A stretch of 64,000 nucleotides of DNA from Mucidula mucida (GCA_015501055.1 JADNYV010000153.1:25333-89332); one strand, 5' to 3'; counted from the stretch's first letter, positions 21,181-31,690 are shown. Notes: a model not told the origin generated them from the letters alone. Translations and numbers: made by a program.

Positions 21181-23180
21181 AGGCGCAAGTTCCATTCTGC
21201 GCCAGAGTCGCTCCATGAGGGCTGCAGAGGGTAGCGTGACGTCGAGGGGTTCGGTATCGGGCGGTGGCATGGGTCGGAATAGATGTGATGGAAATTGCGA
21301 CATGGGGACTTCAATGCGAGCAAGCGCGGGTGGCTTTGGCTTGTTCGGATATTGTTGGTGGAAATCGCTGATGGCTTCGTCGGCATTTTTGAGATTGCAT
21401 GCCGGTTCCCATGTCTGCTCGTGTGTGCCATAACCCTTCCAGTGAACCTTGTATTGAAAACCCCCGCGGTACTTCCGGGAATTCACCACTTTCTCGACCT
21501 CCCATTCCGGTTCGGCTCCTTCCAGCACAGGTGGTGGACGCGTGTCTTGGGGTTGCGTCGGAAATTGCGGCTCGTGGTAAGGCGTCAGCAGGGCCTCATT
21601 GAACACGGGATGAATGCTTTTCCACGTGTGAGGAATCTGGAGCTTGTAAGAGCTCGTCCCGACTTTCTTGATCACTTTGAACGGCCCGAATCGTTTGTCA
21701 TCGAGCTTCTTCATTGGTCGGTCTGTGCTGAGATTCGTCCCTTCCAGCCATACTTTGTCGCCCTCCTTGTACTCTACTGCATCTGTCCGCTTCCTGTCAT
21801 AAAACCATTTCATGTCCTCTTTTGCCATCTTTAATGCCGACCCTACTTCGTCCCATGTTTTTCTCATGCCGTCGGCAAACTCCTGCGCAGTCTCGTTTCT
21901 CGATGCCGTTTTTGGAGCGGTGCCTTTGTAGGGGTGTCTGCCCATGTCTGCGAAGAACGGAGTAATCTTGGTTGCTGAGTGTACCCAATCGTTGTAAACA
22001 AATTCGGCAGAGGGTAACCATTCATGCCAGTCGTTCTGATGGTAATTGACGAACAACCGTAAGAAATGTTCTATCTCTTGGTTCAACCGTTCTGTTTGCC
22101 CATTTGCCTGTGGATGGTACGCCGTTGTGAAGTTCCCTTCAATGCCCAACAGCCGGTATAACTCCTTCATGAAATGCGAGTGGTATTGCGGACCTCAATC
22201 GTGTATCATCTATTGCGGCAATCCATGTATGGGAAAGATTTGATCGCGGTAAATGCGAGCCATGCCTTCTGACGTCAGGGTGGTGTGTGTTGGTATAATG
22301 CGTAACCGCTTTGTGAAATGGTCCACAAACGTGCTGATTGCATTGTATCCTCCCGACTCTGGCAACTCGCCAATCATGTCCGTCCCAACTTTCTCCCATG
22401 GTTCGCTTGGTACGTCTATAGGATGAAGGGGTGCAGCCGGTTTTGTGCGATGTGACTTTGTAACCTGGCATTTTTGACACCCTTCCACGTATTCGCGGAC
22501 GTCTCGGCTGATTCCTGGCCACCAATAGGTGCATGTGATCAGCTCGAGAGTCTTGTACCGTCCCGGATGCCCTGCAAGCTGTGCGTCGTGATGCATTCCG
22601 ATAACTTTTCCCCACAATTTCTTGTCCTTCGGTATATAAATACGATCTTTCCATATAATAAGTCCATTTTCCTTCTCTTCCCATCCTTTTTCTTTGTTTT
22701 CTAATGCTTTTTGTACGTATCTGTCCTTGTTTTCTTTTCTTTGTTTGATTTTGTTAAGTAATTTTGTCCTCCGGTGTACCTACTGTATGTAAAGAAAATT
22801 GAATTTGTGATATAAAAAACTCCGGTTTTAGTAAAACAATGTTTTCGTTATCTTTTTCCCCCTTCTCAAGGCCTGTCATCCTTGACAAGGCATCAGCTTT
22901 TCCCATTGTCTTGCCCGGCTTGTGAATCATCTGTATGTCATACTCCGCCAACTCCGTAACTCATCTTGCCTGCCTCCGATTCAGCTTCTGTGGCTTTCGG
23001 AAGTACTGGAGGTTTTGATGATTGGTAAACACCTCCACTGTTTCCTTTGCTCTAAGGAGATATTGTCTCCAGTCGTCAATCGAGTCCATAATAGCCATTA
23101 TCTCTTTGTCGTAGATCTCATAATTGCGCTCTACTTTGTTCAGCGCGCGAGACCGAAAGGCTACTGGTCTCCATTTTCAG
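21178..23180 (-). pseudogene. pol 3' half: RNase H, integrase, chromodomain (broken)
   Basis: Continues pol past the stop at 23177. RNase H reads WRPVAFRSRALNKVERNYE and YDIQMIHKPGKTMGKADALS. The integrase zinc-binding and core regions read AGHPGRYKTLELI...TYWWPGI, then HFTKRLRIIPTH and TTAYHPQANGQTERLNQEIE. A chromodomain follows (EVEKVVNSRKYRGGFQYKVH, WKGYGTHEQTWEP). Breaks: TGA at 23177-23179, TGA at 22961-22963, a frame change near 22756, TAG at 22210-22212 and TGA at 22195-22197. The last 330 codons (21178-22170) are open. The chromodomain would direct integration to chromatin marks in a live relative. This copy cannot make full-length integrase. Confidence 0.88.
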
Positions 23181-25180
23181 TCAACCAACTGGGAAAGAAC
23201 TGCCCCGTTTGCATAGTTCGAGGAGTCTGCCTCAACTCGAAACTTGCCGTCGTCGCGTGGTACGATCAGGACGGGTTCCTCCGTCATCCTTTGTTTCAGC
23301 TCCTCAAACGCCTCGTGCTGCTCCAAGCCCCAAACCCATTCGCCCTTCCCGGTTAGCAATGTCAATGGCTTCACTACTCCCGCAAATCCCCTGATAAAAT
23401 GTTGGTAGAAGTTGCAGAAGCCCAGGAATGACTGTACTTTCTTCTTCTTCATCGGCTCCTTCCATTCCTTCACTACAGCCACTTTTGCCGGATCCATCTT
23501 CACTTCTCCTCCTCCAACAATAACTCCCAAGTAATCTACAGTATGTGCCTCGAAACTACACTTCTCGGGTTTTAAATACAACTTATTTACTTGTAATATC
23601 TCCAATACCTTTCGTACAATCTGTCTATGCTCCTTGAGAGTGTTTGTAAAGATAAGTATATCATCTAGGTAAACTATAACATGTCCGCCATCAATCAACT
23701 CCTTCAAGATGTGATTCATGAACGATTGGAACGTTGCCGGTGAGTTTGTGAGTCCAAAGAACATTACTAATGGCTCGAATAGCCCTCGGTTTGTTCTAAA
23801 CGCCGCTTTCCACTCATCACCGTCTTTGATCCGGATGTTATTGTAACCCCATCGGACATCCATTTTTGTGAAAACCTTTGCTCCCTTCAACTTGTCGATA
23901 AGCTCCTGAATCAACGGTAAGGGGTATCGGTTCTTGATTGTCATGTCGTTCAACTTCCGATAATCCTGTACTGGCCGAAGGCTTCCATCCTTCTTTTTGA
24001 CAAAGAAGAAGGGTGATGCCATAGGTGAAATTGATGGCCGTATGCGTCCCATGCATATGTTTTCCTCCAAGAACTCGTCTAATGCCTTCTGCTCGGATGG
24101 ACTAAGCGGATATACCTTGCAGTCAACCGGTTTGGAACCAGGTGTGAGTTCTATTGCGTGATCCCAGGGTCTTCGCTCCGGTAGCGTGTCAAAGTCCGCC
24201 TTGCTAAATACATTGGAGAATTCCTCAATGTAAGGTGCAGCAGCGGATGAAGGCTGTTGTGATCTCAGCTTTTCACCGCTTTTGCGATAGTTGTCCCAGT
24301 CCATCCAAAACAACCGCTCTCCCTCCTCCAGCTTCTCTTCTACATCTTCTCTCTCATCTTCTGGCGAGTCATACTCGGGTAGGTAGCCGCAACGGTCTGG
24401 GCATTGATCAAAAGTCAATGTGGATTCCGTCCAGTTGATCGTGGGGTTGTGATATCGTAGCCAATCTAGCCCCAAAAAGATACTTGTTTTGCCAAGATTG
24501 GTGACGGCCAACTCAATCTTTTCGGCGTGATCTCCGATCTTCATCCGGACCTCCACAAAACCTTCGATTGCTCCTCCCTCGTTTAGGGTTCCATCCGCAT
24601 TGTAGACAGGGAGCTTGACCGGTAACTCCTTGATCGGGAGTCCGTTCTTCTCGACGAATTCTTTATTGATACAAGAACCCGTTGCTCCACTGTCAAGAAG
24701 GGCACTCGTTTCCCATTCAGAGCCTGTGTGTACGCTCTCTATGGTTACTCGGAGTTTCATGTCCTGCCCCTTTGTTCCCCGGATGTACTTCCTCGACTTT
24801 TTCAACTCCGTTACAACTTCCACCGCAGCTTCCTTTGTCAACGCTCTGATTGTCATCACTTTCTCCTCCGTCGCTTCTCTTTCTCTCCGCTCTGGCATCC
24901 ATGCTCTCAGAATTCCCACTGCTCTCGACACGTCATCCTCTCTTAGCCGTTGTGCGATCCACTCGGGCGTATTTGGCTCAAATCTTTCTTTCGCAGGTTT
25001 TGGTGGTAAAGTCGTCGATGATATTTTAGATGTTTCAGTACCCGTACTATAAATAGATTCTGCATCTGACGACCCCTTCCTTGATGACTGCTCCGGCAGG
25101 ACTGCGTCTACTGCGGGAGCTTCGCAAAACCCAACTCTTCGGCCAACTTCTTTTTCTCCTCGTCGTTCATTTCGGTCCAT
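23177..25180 (-). CDS. pol 5' half: protease and reverse transcriptase
   Basis: An open frame of 667 codons. The aspartic protease motif LLDSGATGSCI lies near residue 160. Reverse transcriptase follows from about residue 345: PFFFVKKKDGSLRPVQDYRK, MDVRWGYNNIRIKDG, the catalytic YLDDILIF box, and YLGVIVGGGEV. Connection/RNase H begins near 600 (FRVEADSSNYANGAVLSQ) and meets a TGA at 23177. The frame is -1 relative to gag and overlaps it by about 70 bases, so it is probably made by ribosomal frameshifting rather than from its own Met. Confidence 0.92.
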   Translation of the reverse strand: MDRNERRGEKEVGRRVGFCEAPAVDAVLPEQSSRKGSSDAESIYSTGTETSKISSTTLPPKPAKERFEPNTPEWIAQRLREDDVSRAVGILRAWMPERREREATEEKVMTIRALTKEAAVEVVTELKKSRKYIRGTKGQDMKLRVTIESVHTGSEWETSALLDSGATGSCINKEFVEKNGLPIKELPVKLPVYNADGTLNEGGAIEGFVEVRMKIGDHAEKIELAVTNLGKTSIFLGLDWLRYHNPTINWTESTLTFDQCPDRCGYLPEYDSPEDEREDVEEKLEEGERLFWMDWDNYRKSGEKLRSQQPSSAAAPYIEEFSNVFSKADFDTLPERRPWDHAIELTPGSKPVDCKVYPLSPSEQKALDEFLEENICMGRIRPSISPMASPFFFVKKKDGSLRPVQDYRKLNDMTIKNRYPLPLIQELIDKLKGAKVFTKMDVRWGYNNIRIKDGDEWKAAFRTNRGLFEPLVMFFGLTNSPATFQSFMNHILKELIDGGHVIVYLDDILIFTNTLKEHRQIVRKVLEILQVNKLYLKPEKCSFEAHTVDYLGVIVGGGEVKMDPAKVAVVKEWKEPMKKKKVQSFLGFCNFYQHFIRGFAGVVKPLTLLTGKGEWVWGLEQHEAFEELKQRMTEEPVLIVPRDDGKFRVEADSSNYANGAVLSQLVD

Positions 25181-26037
25181 AAACCCCGAATCGTCTGGGG
25201 TCGACCCTTCTTAGGACAGAACCTGCTGACATGACCGTGTTCGCCACAGCTGAAGCAAAGTCCTCTTCGACGTGCGTTGTCGATGTCCATCGGCCTGCCG
25301 GCTCCTCCATAGGTAACACCGGTAGCATCTTGTCGTGTGATCGGCGTCGGGGGTGGGTTCGTAGGATTAGCTCTCGGTGTAGCCACCTGCGGAGCTTGAG
25401 GCCGGGACTGCATGCCGGACCTCTTGCTCGCCGCCCGCCTTCTCCACAGCTGATCAATCTGAAGGATCTGTGCCTTCCAGTCCTTGTACTTCTCTGGCAA
25501 CCCGTCTCGGCTGCCATAGATCTGGTCGATGATCTTCTCGTTGACATTGGTCTCGAGAAGTCGCACGACGAATGCGTCATCCTTCGAATATCCTGCCTGA
25601 GTGAGCAGGACCTCGAACTTCTGGAAGAAATCTTGAGCGGTGTCTTGCCCCTGGCGCAACCGCTCGATCTGATCTTGCGCGTCTCGCGCGAGGTTGGAAT
25701 CCACAAATCGCTCCTTGAAGTCTTCCTTGAACTCCGTCCAAGAGACTGTCCATTCCTCTTCTTCCTCGTCGAAGTTCTGGTCTGAGTAGTTCTGGACCCA
25801 TGCATCTACATGATCTCCTCGGATATAGGAAAGAACAACATCGATCCTTTCGGAGTCAGATGTGAGGTTGTTCTTCTTGTCACGGATGTATGTGAACATC
25901 GATCGCCACCAGCTCTTGTACTTGGACTTGTCCCTGTCATAGTCATAAGGCTTGTTGACAAGGGATCGGCCTTTGATCTCGACATCGGCGTGATGAGCGG
26001 GTGTGTGAGGAGCGGTTTCGGGTGCTTCGTTGGACAT
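25108..26037 (-). CDS. gag polyprotein
   Basis: 309 codons from MSNEAPETAPHTPAHHADVE. The capsid-like region carries KYKSWWRSMFTYIRDKK, WTVSWTEFKEDFKERFVD and the QTFEKFEVLL-type retrotransposon gag helix (DFFQKFEVLLTQAGYSKDD). One CCHC zinc knuckle near the C-terminus (CFSCGEHGHVSRFC) binds RNA. The frame is intact. A candidate slippery heptamer lies just before its stop, where pol takes over in the -1 frame. Confidence 0.92.
   Translation of the reverse strand: MSNEAPETAPHTPAHHADVEIKGRSLVNKPYDYDRDKSKYKSWWRSMFTYIRDKKNNLTSDSERIDVVLSYIRGDHVDAWVQNYSDQNFDEEEEEWTVSWTEFKEDFKERFVDSNLARDAQDQIERLRQGQDTAQDFFQKFEVLLTQAGYSKDDAFVVRLLETNVNEKIIDQIYGSRDGLPEKYKDWKAQILQIDQLWRRRAASKRSGMQSRPQAPQVATPRANPTNPPPTPITRQDATGVTYGGAGRPMDIDNARRRGLCFSCGEHGHVSRFCPKKGRPQTIRGLWTEMNDEEKKKLAEELGFAKLPQ
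25126..25132 (-). promoter_or_regulatory. candidate -1 frameshift heptamer G GGT TTT
   Basis: The sense strand reads G GGT TTT in the gag frame. This fits the X XXY YYZ rule, eight codons including the stop before gag ends, inside the gag-pol overlap. Slipping back one base enters the pol frame. No downstream pseudoknot was worked out. Confidence 0.55.
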
Positions 26038-26622
26038 GATGAATCGGGGTGATAGGATTGGAGAGTGAAAGGGTGAAAGTGGGGATATGGGAGATGCGGA
26101 TCTTGATGAAACGGGTGAGGGAATAGAGGTTTGGATGAATAGGGAGGAGTCGCCTAGATCTGAAATAGAATCCAGGACTTGGTAGGTTGGGGAATGATGG
26201 TGTGTATCGTAATGTAAGTAAAGTAGGTAGGTATAGTAACTGTCTACACTATTTTACCGACTACTGACTACGTATCTACGGAGCCCAAGAGCTCGTCACA
26301 AGTTCGCAATTGCCCAGCCGACGTCCCTCTGGTGTGAGGTAAGCCGAAGTTTTCCTGGGAACGGGGGTTGACCCGTAAACAGCGCCCACTGAAGTGCAAC
26401 TGCCAAAAGTTCGTTCTCGTGAGAGCGGCTACTTCCAGCACCCGAGGCAGTTATCTCTAACTGTTAGCCGGCGCTACTGGGACCAATACACATGTATCTG
26501 GACGTGCGCTGGAATTAGAAATCCGTCGATCTGTAAACAGGGAAAGGGAATAGGGGAATGTGTGATGATCAAACAGCGAAGTGCTGATCGACGATCAGGG
26601 ATGTGTGGTAGGTGGTAGAAAG

Positions 26623-26634
26623 TAGTTCCGATCT
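26623..26634 (-). other. primer-binding site, candidate self-primer
   Basis: Two bases inside the 5' LTR the sense strand reads AGATCGGAACTA. Its 12-base reverse complement, TAGTTCCGATCT, occurs in the LTR at 26742-26753, about 34 bp downstream of a TATATAA box. That is where the transcript should start. I did not find a tRNA-like 3' end match ending in TGG at the LTR border. Confidence 0.6.
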
Positions 26635-26636
26635 TC

Positions 26637-27166
26637 TGTTAGCGACTGACTAAGCCACGAGACTCAACCAGGTACCACAGCAAGAACTGAAAGAGAAAAC
26701 GTTCGCGTTCGTAAGACTAGGCTAGGCCAGGTGTATAAACGAGATCGGAACTAAAGTACAATGATACTACACTACTGCTTATATACTAGTAAGCCTGTGT
26801 TTGGGACTCCTTGTCCATACGTGTTTCCGCTAGGGATAACTCCACGCCCTTGACCCAGTGTTGTATGCTACTAGTCCATGAAACCATTAAATACGAGTGG
26901 TAACTGCATGTAAGTAATAATACTGAAACGACCATGTGTGTTACGAGTGTCGGCGGTGTGTATACAATAGGGAGTCCATGAGGTATCGGCATGTATGATG
27001 TCATCCATGTGTTGGGCGTGTGTCCGACATGAGTATGGCTTCGGTAATGAAAAGGGGTATGATCGGTGACGAAACAGATGATGAAACGGTCCGTTGGTTG
27101 ATAAGACAAGGCTCCCGATAAGATATGATAAGATGTGAAAATGTGAAAATATGGTGATTCATAACA
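26637..27166 (-). repeat. 5' LTR of the retrotransposon
   Basis: 530 bp, the upstream LTR for the minus-strand element. The sense strand has TATATAA (near 26781-26787) followed about 34 bp later by the putative start AGTTCCGATC. Confidence 0.93.
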
Positions 27167-27178
27167 CATACCTACTAA

Positions 27179-27783
27179 ACACATCTAATTGTTTCTCCCC
27201 ATCATTGTCTGTAGCCTTAGCTTTTCATATTCCATCCATTAATTGGTCCAATGTCTTGTATATTCCTCGTCTAAACACAGCTTGTTCCATCCCTTGAACT
27301 TAAAAGAGCCTGAGCTACTGCTGCTGCCTGTCTCGCTGTAACCGTCTGTTCTTCGATTACACATGCTCCTTTCTACAGTTCCCTTTGTCCTGAGCCGCCG
27401 CCACACTCATTTCCGCGTAGCCAGATTTTGAAAGAAGTCCGATGCATTGACAATACTGGGCCAGAGACAGATGTATTTAACAACGACAACACACGATCTT
27501 CGAAGTTCGTGCCATTACAGTCTCTTATTCGGCGACGTCCAGATAGATAAAATGGAGAAAGGGTAAGATCCTCAGCACGCGTCAGGAAGCCATATCAACC
27601 AAGTTTCAACGACTTCTTGGTCAACATTGTTGATTCTGTTATTGTCGCCTTCGTACACACAGATAATGTACACTGTGTTCAACGTGTAAGTACAAGGTAT
27701 TGTCATGAGAAACCTGACAACGACAGCGAAGATACATAGATATATACAGATATGACCATGAACGATAGGAAAGAAACGCATCC
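27179..27783. other. intergenic, former 3' flank of the interrupted gene
   Basis: Begins just after the TAA (27176-27178) that would have ended the gene interrupted by the element. Nothing else recognised up to family member C. Confidence 0.4.
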
Positions 27784-28650
27784 CTACTGGGGAAGCTGCC
27801 CAGAAACTTCGGGATCAAACAAAAGAGGCCGCACAGTCTGCGCAAAGTGCAGCGCATACGCAAACTTCTCCTCCGGCACCTTCCTCAAAACGAACGGACC
27901 AAGGTCCAGCTCCCCAGGCAAAACCGGCGCACAGTACGGATTGATCCAGCGAACGAGGAGTACCATGGTGAGTCCCGGAGATTGAGGAAGCTGGAATTTG
28001 TACAGGGCGTCGCAGGGTGCGAGTTCGCGACAAGGCGGGATGGGCAGCATGAAGAACCTATAATGAGCGAATGCGTCCGGCTCAGATGATGGACCCTGAA
28101 TGAGACGATGAGTAAACGCGAAGAGTGTCAAGGTGGAAGCTTACTTGAGGGGTAATGAATGCTGGAGAGGCGTATCCAACTGGGTTTGATTCGACCTGAA
28201 TAACAGACTGAGTGAACGGTCCTAGAATATCTCAAGAAAACTCACCTCTAGCGTCTCATTCTTCTTTCCTTTCGCGTGGCGCGTCATACCATTGCCCGAC
28301 GCTTTACGCTTCGGTCGCGCTGCCTGTGTACCACAAGTCGACCCTCGTTGTGCATCCCCGCTCCCTCTGGCTTGCGTTCCAGCAGCTGCAGAGGCCTCAT
28401 TTCTGCGATACTCCTGGTAGCGCTGGAATGCGCCCTTCAGTTCCGCGGCGGGTGAATGCGTCGGCTCCTGGGATATACTCGACGCGCTATTGTTACGCGA
28501 CAAGGGTTTGGATGAAACGGAGGCGATGTGGGAGGTTTGGGCTTCCAAATCGATAGGTGAGGAATCCCGAGCACGCAGGTCAGCGGGCAACGCGGCATTA
28601 GGCGTCGACATGTTATTGTTCGGTGTACGGTTGTTGTGAACGATGGGCAT
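27784..28650 (-). CDS. paralogous family member C, unknown function
   Basis: The start is at 28650 (MPIVHNN) or 28611 (MSTPNAALPADLRARDSS); the latter aligns better with A and B. The N-terminus contains SKPLSRNNSASSISQEP, almost as in A. A basic segment follows (ARPKRKASGNGMTRHAKGKK). Intron 1 (gtgagt, near 28195-28244) leads to VESNPVGYASPAFITPQ. Intron 2 has a normal GT donor (gtaagc), where A and B have GC. The C-terminal domain reads GPSSEPDAFAHYRFFMLP, PPCRELAPCDALYKF, PVLPGELDLGPFVLRKV and EKFAYALHFAQTV, with the stop at 27784. This is the cleanest member. The conserved domain matches nothing I know; a nuclear role is inferred only from the basic tract. Confidence 0.6.
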
Positions 28651-29470
28651 GGCATCTATGTCGTGATTGTTGAAGAGAAAGTCGTTAAGACACAGATTAT
28701 TGACCGTGGAGAGCAGACGATAGGTGGTGGTAGAAAGGTACGAGTGAAATTACCTCGTGTATGTGGACAGACTACAATGGGCAATGAGCCGGAGGATGCC
28801 GGTGGCCTTTGTTCGCCAAATCGGGTAACTCGACGACAAAATGACTGTCGCGCACGGGTGGCTCATCCAGAGAGAATCTACGAGACACATTCCACCTCGG
28901 GCATTAAAGAAATATTAGATACCCACATTGTAAGCGATTGTCGTTGAATTGATATTGCGCCACCGTGAAAATCGAAATGGGAATCTCCATCAGGAGTGTG
29001 ACAGAGCTCCTGATTTGTCAAATATATATCCGGATAAGCCACGTTATGCCGCATGTCGATGATGGCAGCATGGCGAAAATGGCGCGGGTAACATGACCGT
29101 GTTCAGATGGTTGGGCCGATGGCACGACAATGACGCATATTTCGGCTTGGTGCGCAACCACGATGGGCCAGCCGCACCACTCAAATGATCTAGAGGCGAG
29201 CTAGACTTCAAGTAAATTACCCTACCCAAGTAAAGCGAATGAAATACCTTTTACTAGTGGCCAAGCACAATTTCGTGGAGAACCTAATGAAACGATAAAT
29301 TTCTTGATAGCACTGCGAGCAGCAACTAGCCGTACTCGGCCTCCCCACATTGCAGTGACCATTTCGTTACTAGATGATGTCTAAACCGTGTATTACTAGC
29401 TTCATGGCTAGACTGGGTCCGAAATTCTGACCTTTCGTCAATACATTTCATAAAAGAAGGCTCGTGAGCT
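28651..29470. other. intergenic, includes C upstream block
   Basis: The first 200 bp hold the upstream block shared with A and B (28715-28850). The remainder shows nothing recognisable. Confidence 0.35.
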
Positions 29471-29639
29471 CACCTTTCTACGCGAACCCGGAACCGCCAG
29501 TCCAAGCGGCGCGATAGTTGTAGCTGGGATAAGACTGGCAGATGGCCTAAATGAGAAGGAAAATCGCAGACGTAGACAGCACATCTTCGCGTATTCTTTG
29601 CCCCTGTAATGACTGATATCGTTTCCGTTTTTCATACCT

Positions 29640-30017
29640 ATCCGTTATAGCGGCGTGTTTGTGAGATGATGATGGAAGGAAAGCAACCTGGGTGATGTAC
29701 ATTTGCCGGCGGCACTTTCCGCTTCCTCCCACAATCGTTGCGCGTCTCAGATGTATACAACCTGCTTGAAACTACAGGAAATGCTGGGGAAATATATACT
29801 TTGTCATCACTCACCACCATAACCGACCCCGCTACCCGCTCGCGACAACGACGACGACGACGATAGGGACAGGAAGTAAAATAACGGGACACATGTATGA
29901 TTTCAGCCATTCTATCGACGCAGCTCACAGTCCGAGTATCCCACGAAGCACAGCTATCGCTGTCATCGATTTCTAAACAACGAACGAACGAACAAAGTCT
30001 AGCTCCTAGAACGGAAA
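29640..30017 (+). pseudogene. truncated 5' copy of gene X
   Basis: Matches the upstream region and first exon of the gene at 62165-63520 in inverted orientation, but stops at 30017. Where gene X has ATG-ACC at its start, this copy has ATA-ACC (near 29819). It therefore lacks both the start codon and the rest of the gene. Confidence 0.65.
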
Positions 30018-30466
30018 AAAGAACCTTTTATTAAATACTGGACGGGACCCTCACGACTTTATTGGCAGTATTTATACTTCTTATATGGCACGCTGTATAA
30101 ATACATGACTTTGGATATGATACAAGAACTTGGCCCTCGCCCAGCGAGGACAGGACCTCACATGCACATACAACCGCGATGAGAAAATCTTAAGTCAAAG
30201 AGTGGATCAAGAGGAAGAAGCATTTGGAAGCGGTAGTACCAGTAGTCAATTCGAAGGCGCCTGATACACATTGAAACACCTTCCATCCGGTATATGGATA
30301 TTGTTCGTTTCAACCAGATTCATGCGCTAGTCTCCATTTCCCCTCCGTTCTCCGCTCATGCAACAATGTGGTCGGCGGCGCGCATGGTACGGACGCTGAT
30401 CCCGATCGTCATCGAGTGAGACTGATCGACTCTGCGCTACTTTCGTCTCCACCATCAACGCTTGCC

Positions 30467-31690
30467 ATGTCGCCAGACGAAGCCTTCGACATACTTGTCG
30501 CAGATGCCCTCACCGCACAAATCTACAACCTTGCTCACTGTGAATATTCAGACCTCACCTTGAATGGATGTCGCCCAGCTCTGCAATTTCGCCAATATCT
30601 CCGGAGGAGGTGCAATACCTGACCATGCCTAGAAACCCCTACCCAGTAGATGTTCCAGAATCCGGCGCTGAACGGACCCGGGATGCTACAGCATATCAGA
30701 TGGGCGTAAGAGAGACAGAGCAGTTCGCGCGCCCAACGAGACCGCGGCAGATTTTAGCCTCATCACACCGTTTCCAGGTTTCGATTTAGCCTGGGGGTCG
30801 GTTGTCTTCGCCTTGATTCTTGACCGTAGGGTGCACTTCTTTCCGACCCCTAGACCGCGGGTGGTGTGCGTATCTTGCTTGCTAGCGGCGACGAGCGCAC
30901 GAGTTGTACGCCACAATGTGATTTTGGAGCGCAGCAGACTGGTATCTTTGTCATTGCCGGAATGGTTGATTTGGATATCCATTCGGAAGATACGAATCAT
31001 CGTTCGCTCTTAGTAAACAACTGTATCATGAAGTTGGCTCGCCTACTAGATCCTGCTTTGGGCGGGAACTTGCAGCTCATGAACGCGTCCATCCACAGCG
31101 ACAAAAGCATGCATATATCCATTCTTTATTTCTCCGGAGAACCGCAGGACCTGAAGGTAGATCCTTCTATTTCACGAGTCCATTCAGCTGAACCATTGTC
31201 TCTAGATCAACGTCATCAAAAAATTCTTCAACCTTACAGATGGCGATCATTTAAAGCGCGCTATGACCTTTATGGCCAATTTCCTTGATCGTCATGTTGC
31301 CGAATGCGAGTTTATCTTCTTGGCCAGGCTGCAAGAAACCATTCTGAATTGTCCGGCAATGGAGATACCGTCAAGGAATGCATCACTACATGGGGTAATA
31401 ACCGATGGCAGTGGTTTCGGAGGCGCATCAGGCTGTGATGGACCCGAAGAGACTGACTCAATCGAATGGTCTTCTTGAACATATGTTTGTAGCAACTTCT
31501 TTCAAAGGCGAACCCAAGTCTATACCTTACGTTCTCACTCAAAAAACAGTAGAACACATCTTGAAGCATTACATACCTTGTAGTAAGGTATACCCTCGAC
31601 TAGTACATAAGCTAGAGGAAACACTCATCGCTGCCCAACACCTGAACCTCCTATCACTAGAACCGAACCTTCTTCGCCAATGTCTAGCGT
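30467..31690 (+). pseudogene. duplicated unknown gene, left copy
   Basis: The start is at 30467 (MSPDEAFDILVADALTAQIY). The frame is lost near 30599, where one T is missing compared with the right copy (RQHLPEEVQYLTMPRNPYPV there). It resumes as MPRNPYPVDVPESGAERT, then GAQQTGIFVIAGMVDLDIH and VNNCIMKLARLLDPALG. Here the segment DKSMHISILYFSGEPQDLK is in frame, while the right copy is broken at that place. A GT-AG intron (31157-31238) leads to GDHLKRAMTFMANFLDRHV and ECEFIFLARLQETILNC, possibly followed by SNGLLEHMFVATSFKG. No family recognised; no membrane segments. Confidence 0.5.

Larger units (their letters stand above)
20637..27166 (-). mobile_element. Ty3/Gypsy chromovirus LTR retrotransposon, full length
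   Basis: A complete 6530-bp element in minus orientation. It has two 530-bp LTRs (TGTT...AACA ends), a 5-bp target duplication CATAC at 20632-20636 and 27167-27171, a primer-binding site, a polypurine tract, gag with a CCHC knuckle, and pol in the order protease, reverse transcriptase, RNase H, integrase, chromodomain. That order and the C-terminal chromodomain place it among chromoviruses. The LTRs differ at seven sites that I count, all transitions, so the insertion is not brand new. Nonsense codons in RNase H and integrase show it is not autonomous now. Confidence 0.93.

Noticed and set aside
21295..25785. Plus-strand frames of 140-180 codons inside the retrotransposon
   Set aside because: They lie opposite conserved gag, protease, RT and integrase motifs and show no family of their own.
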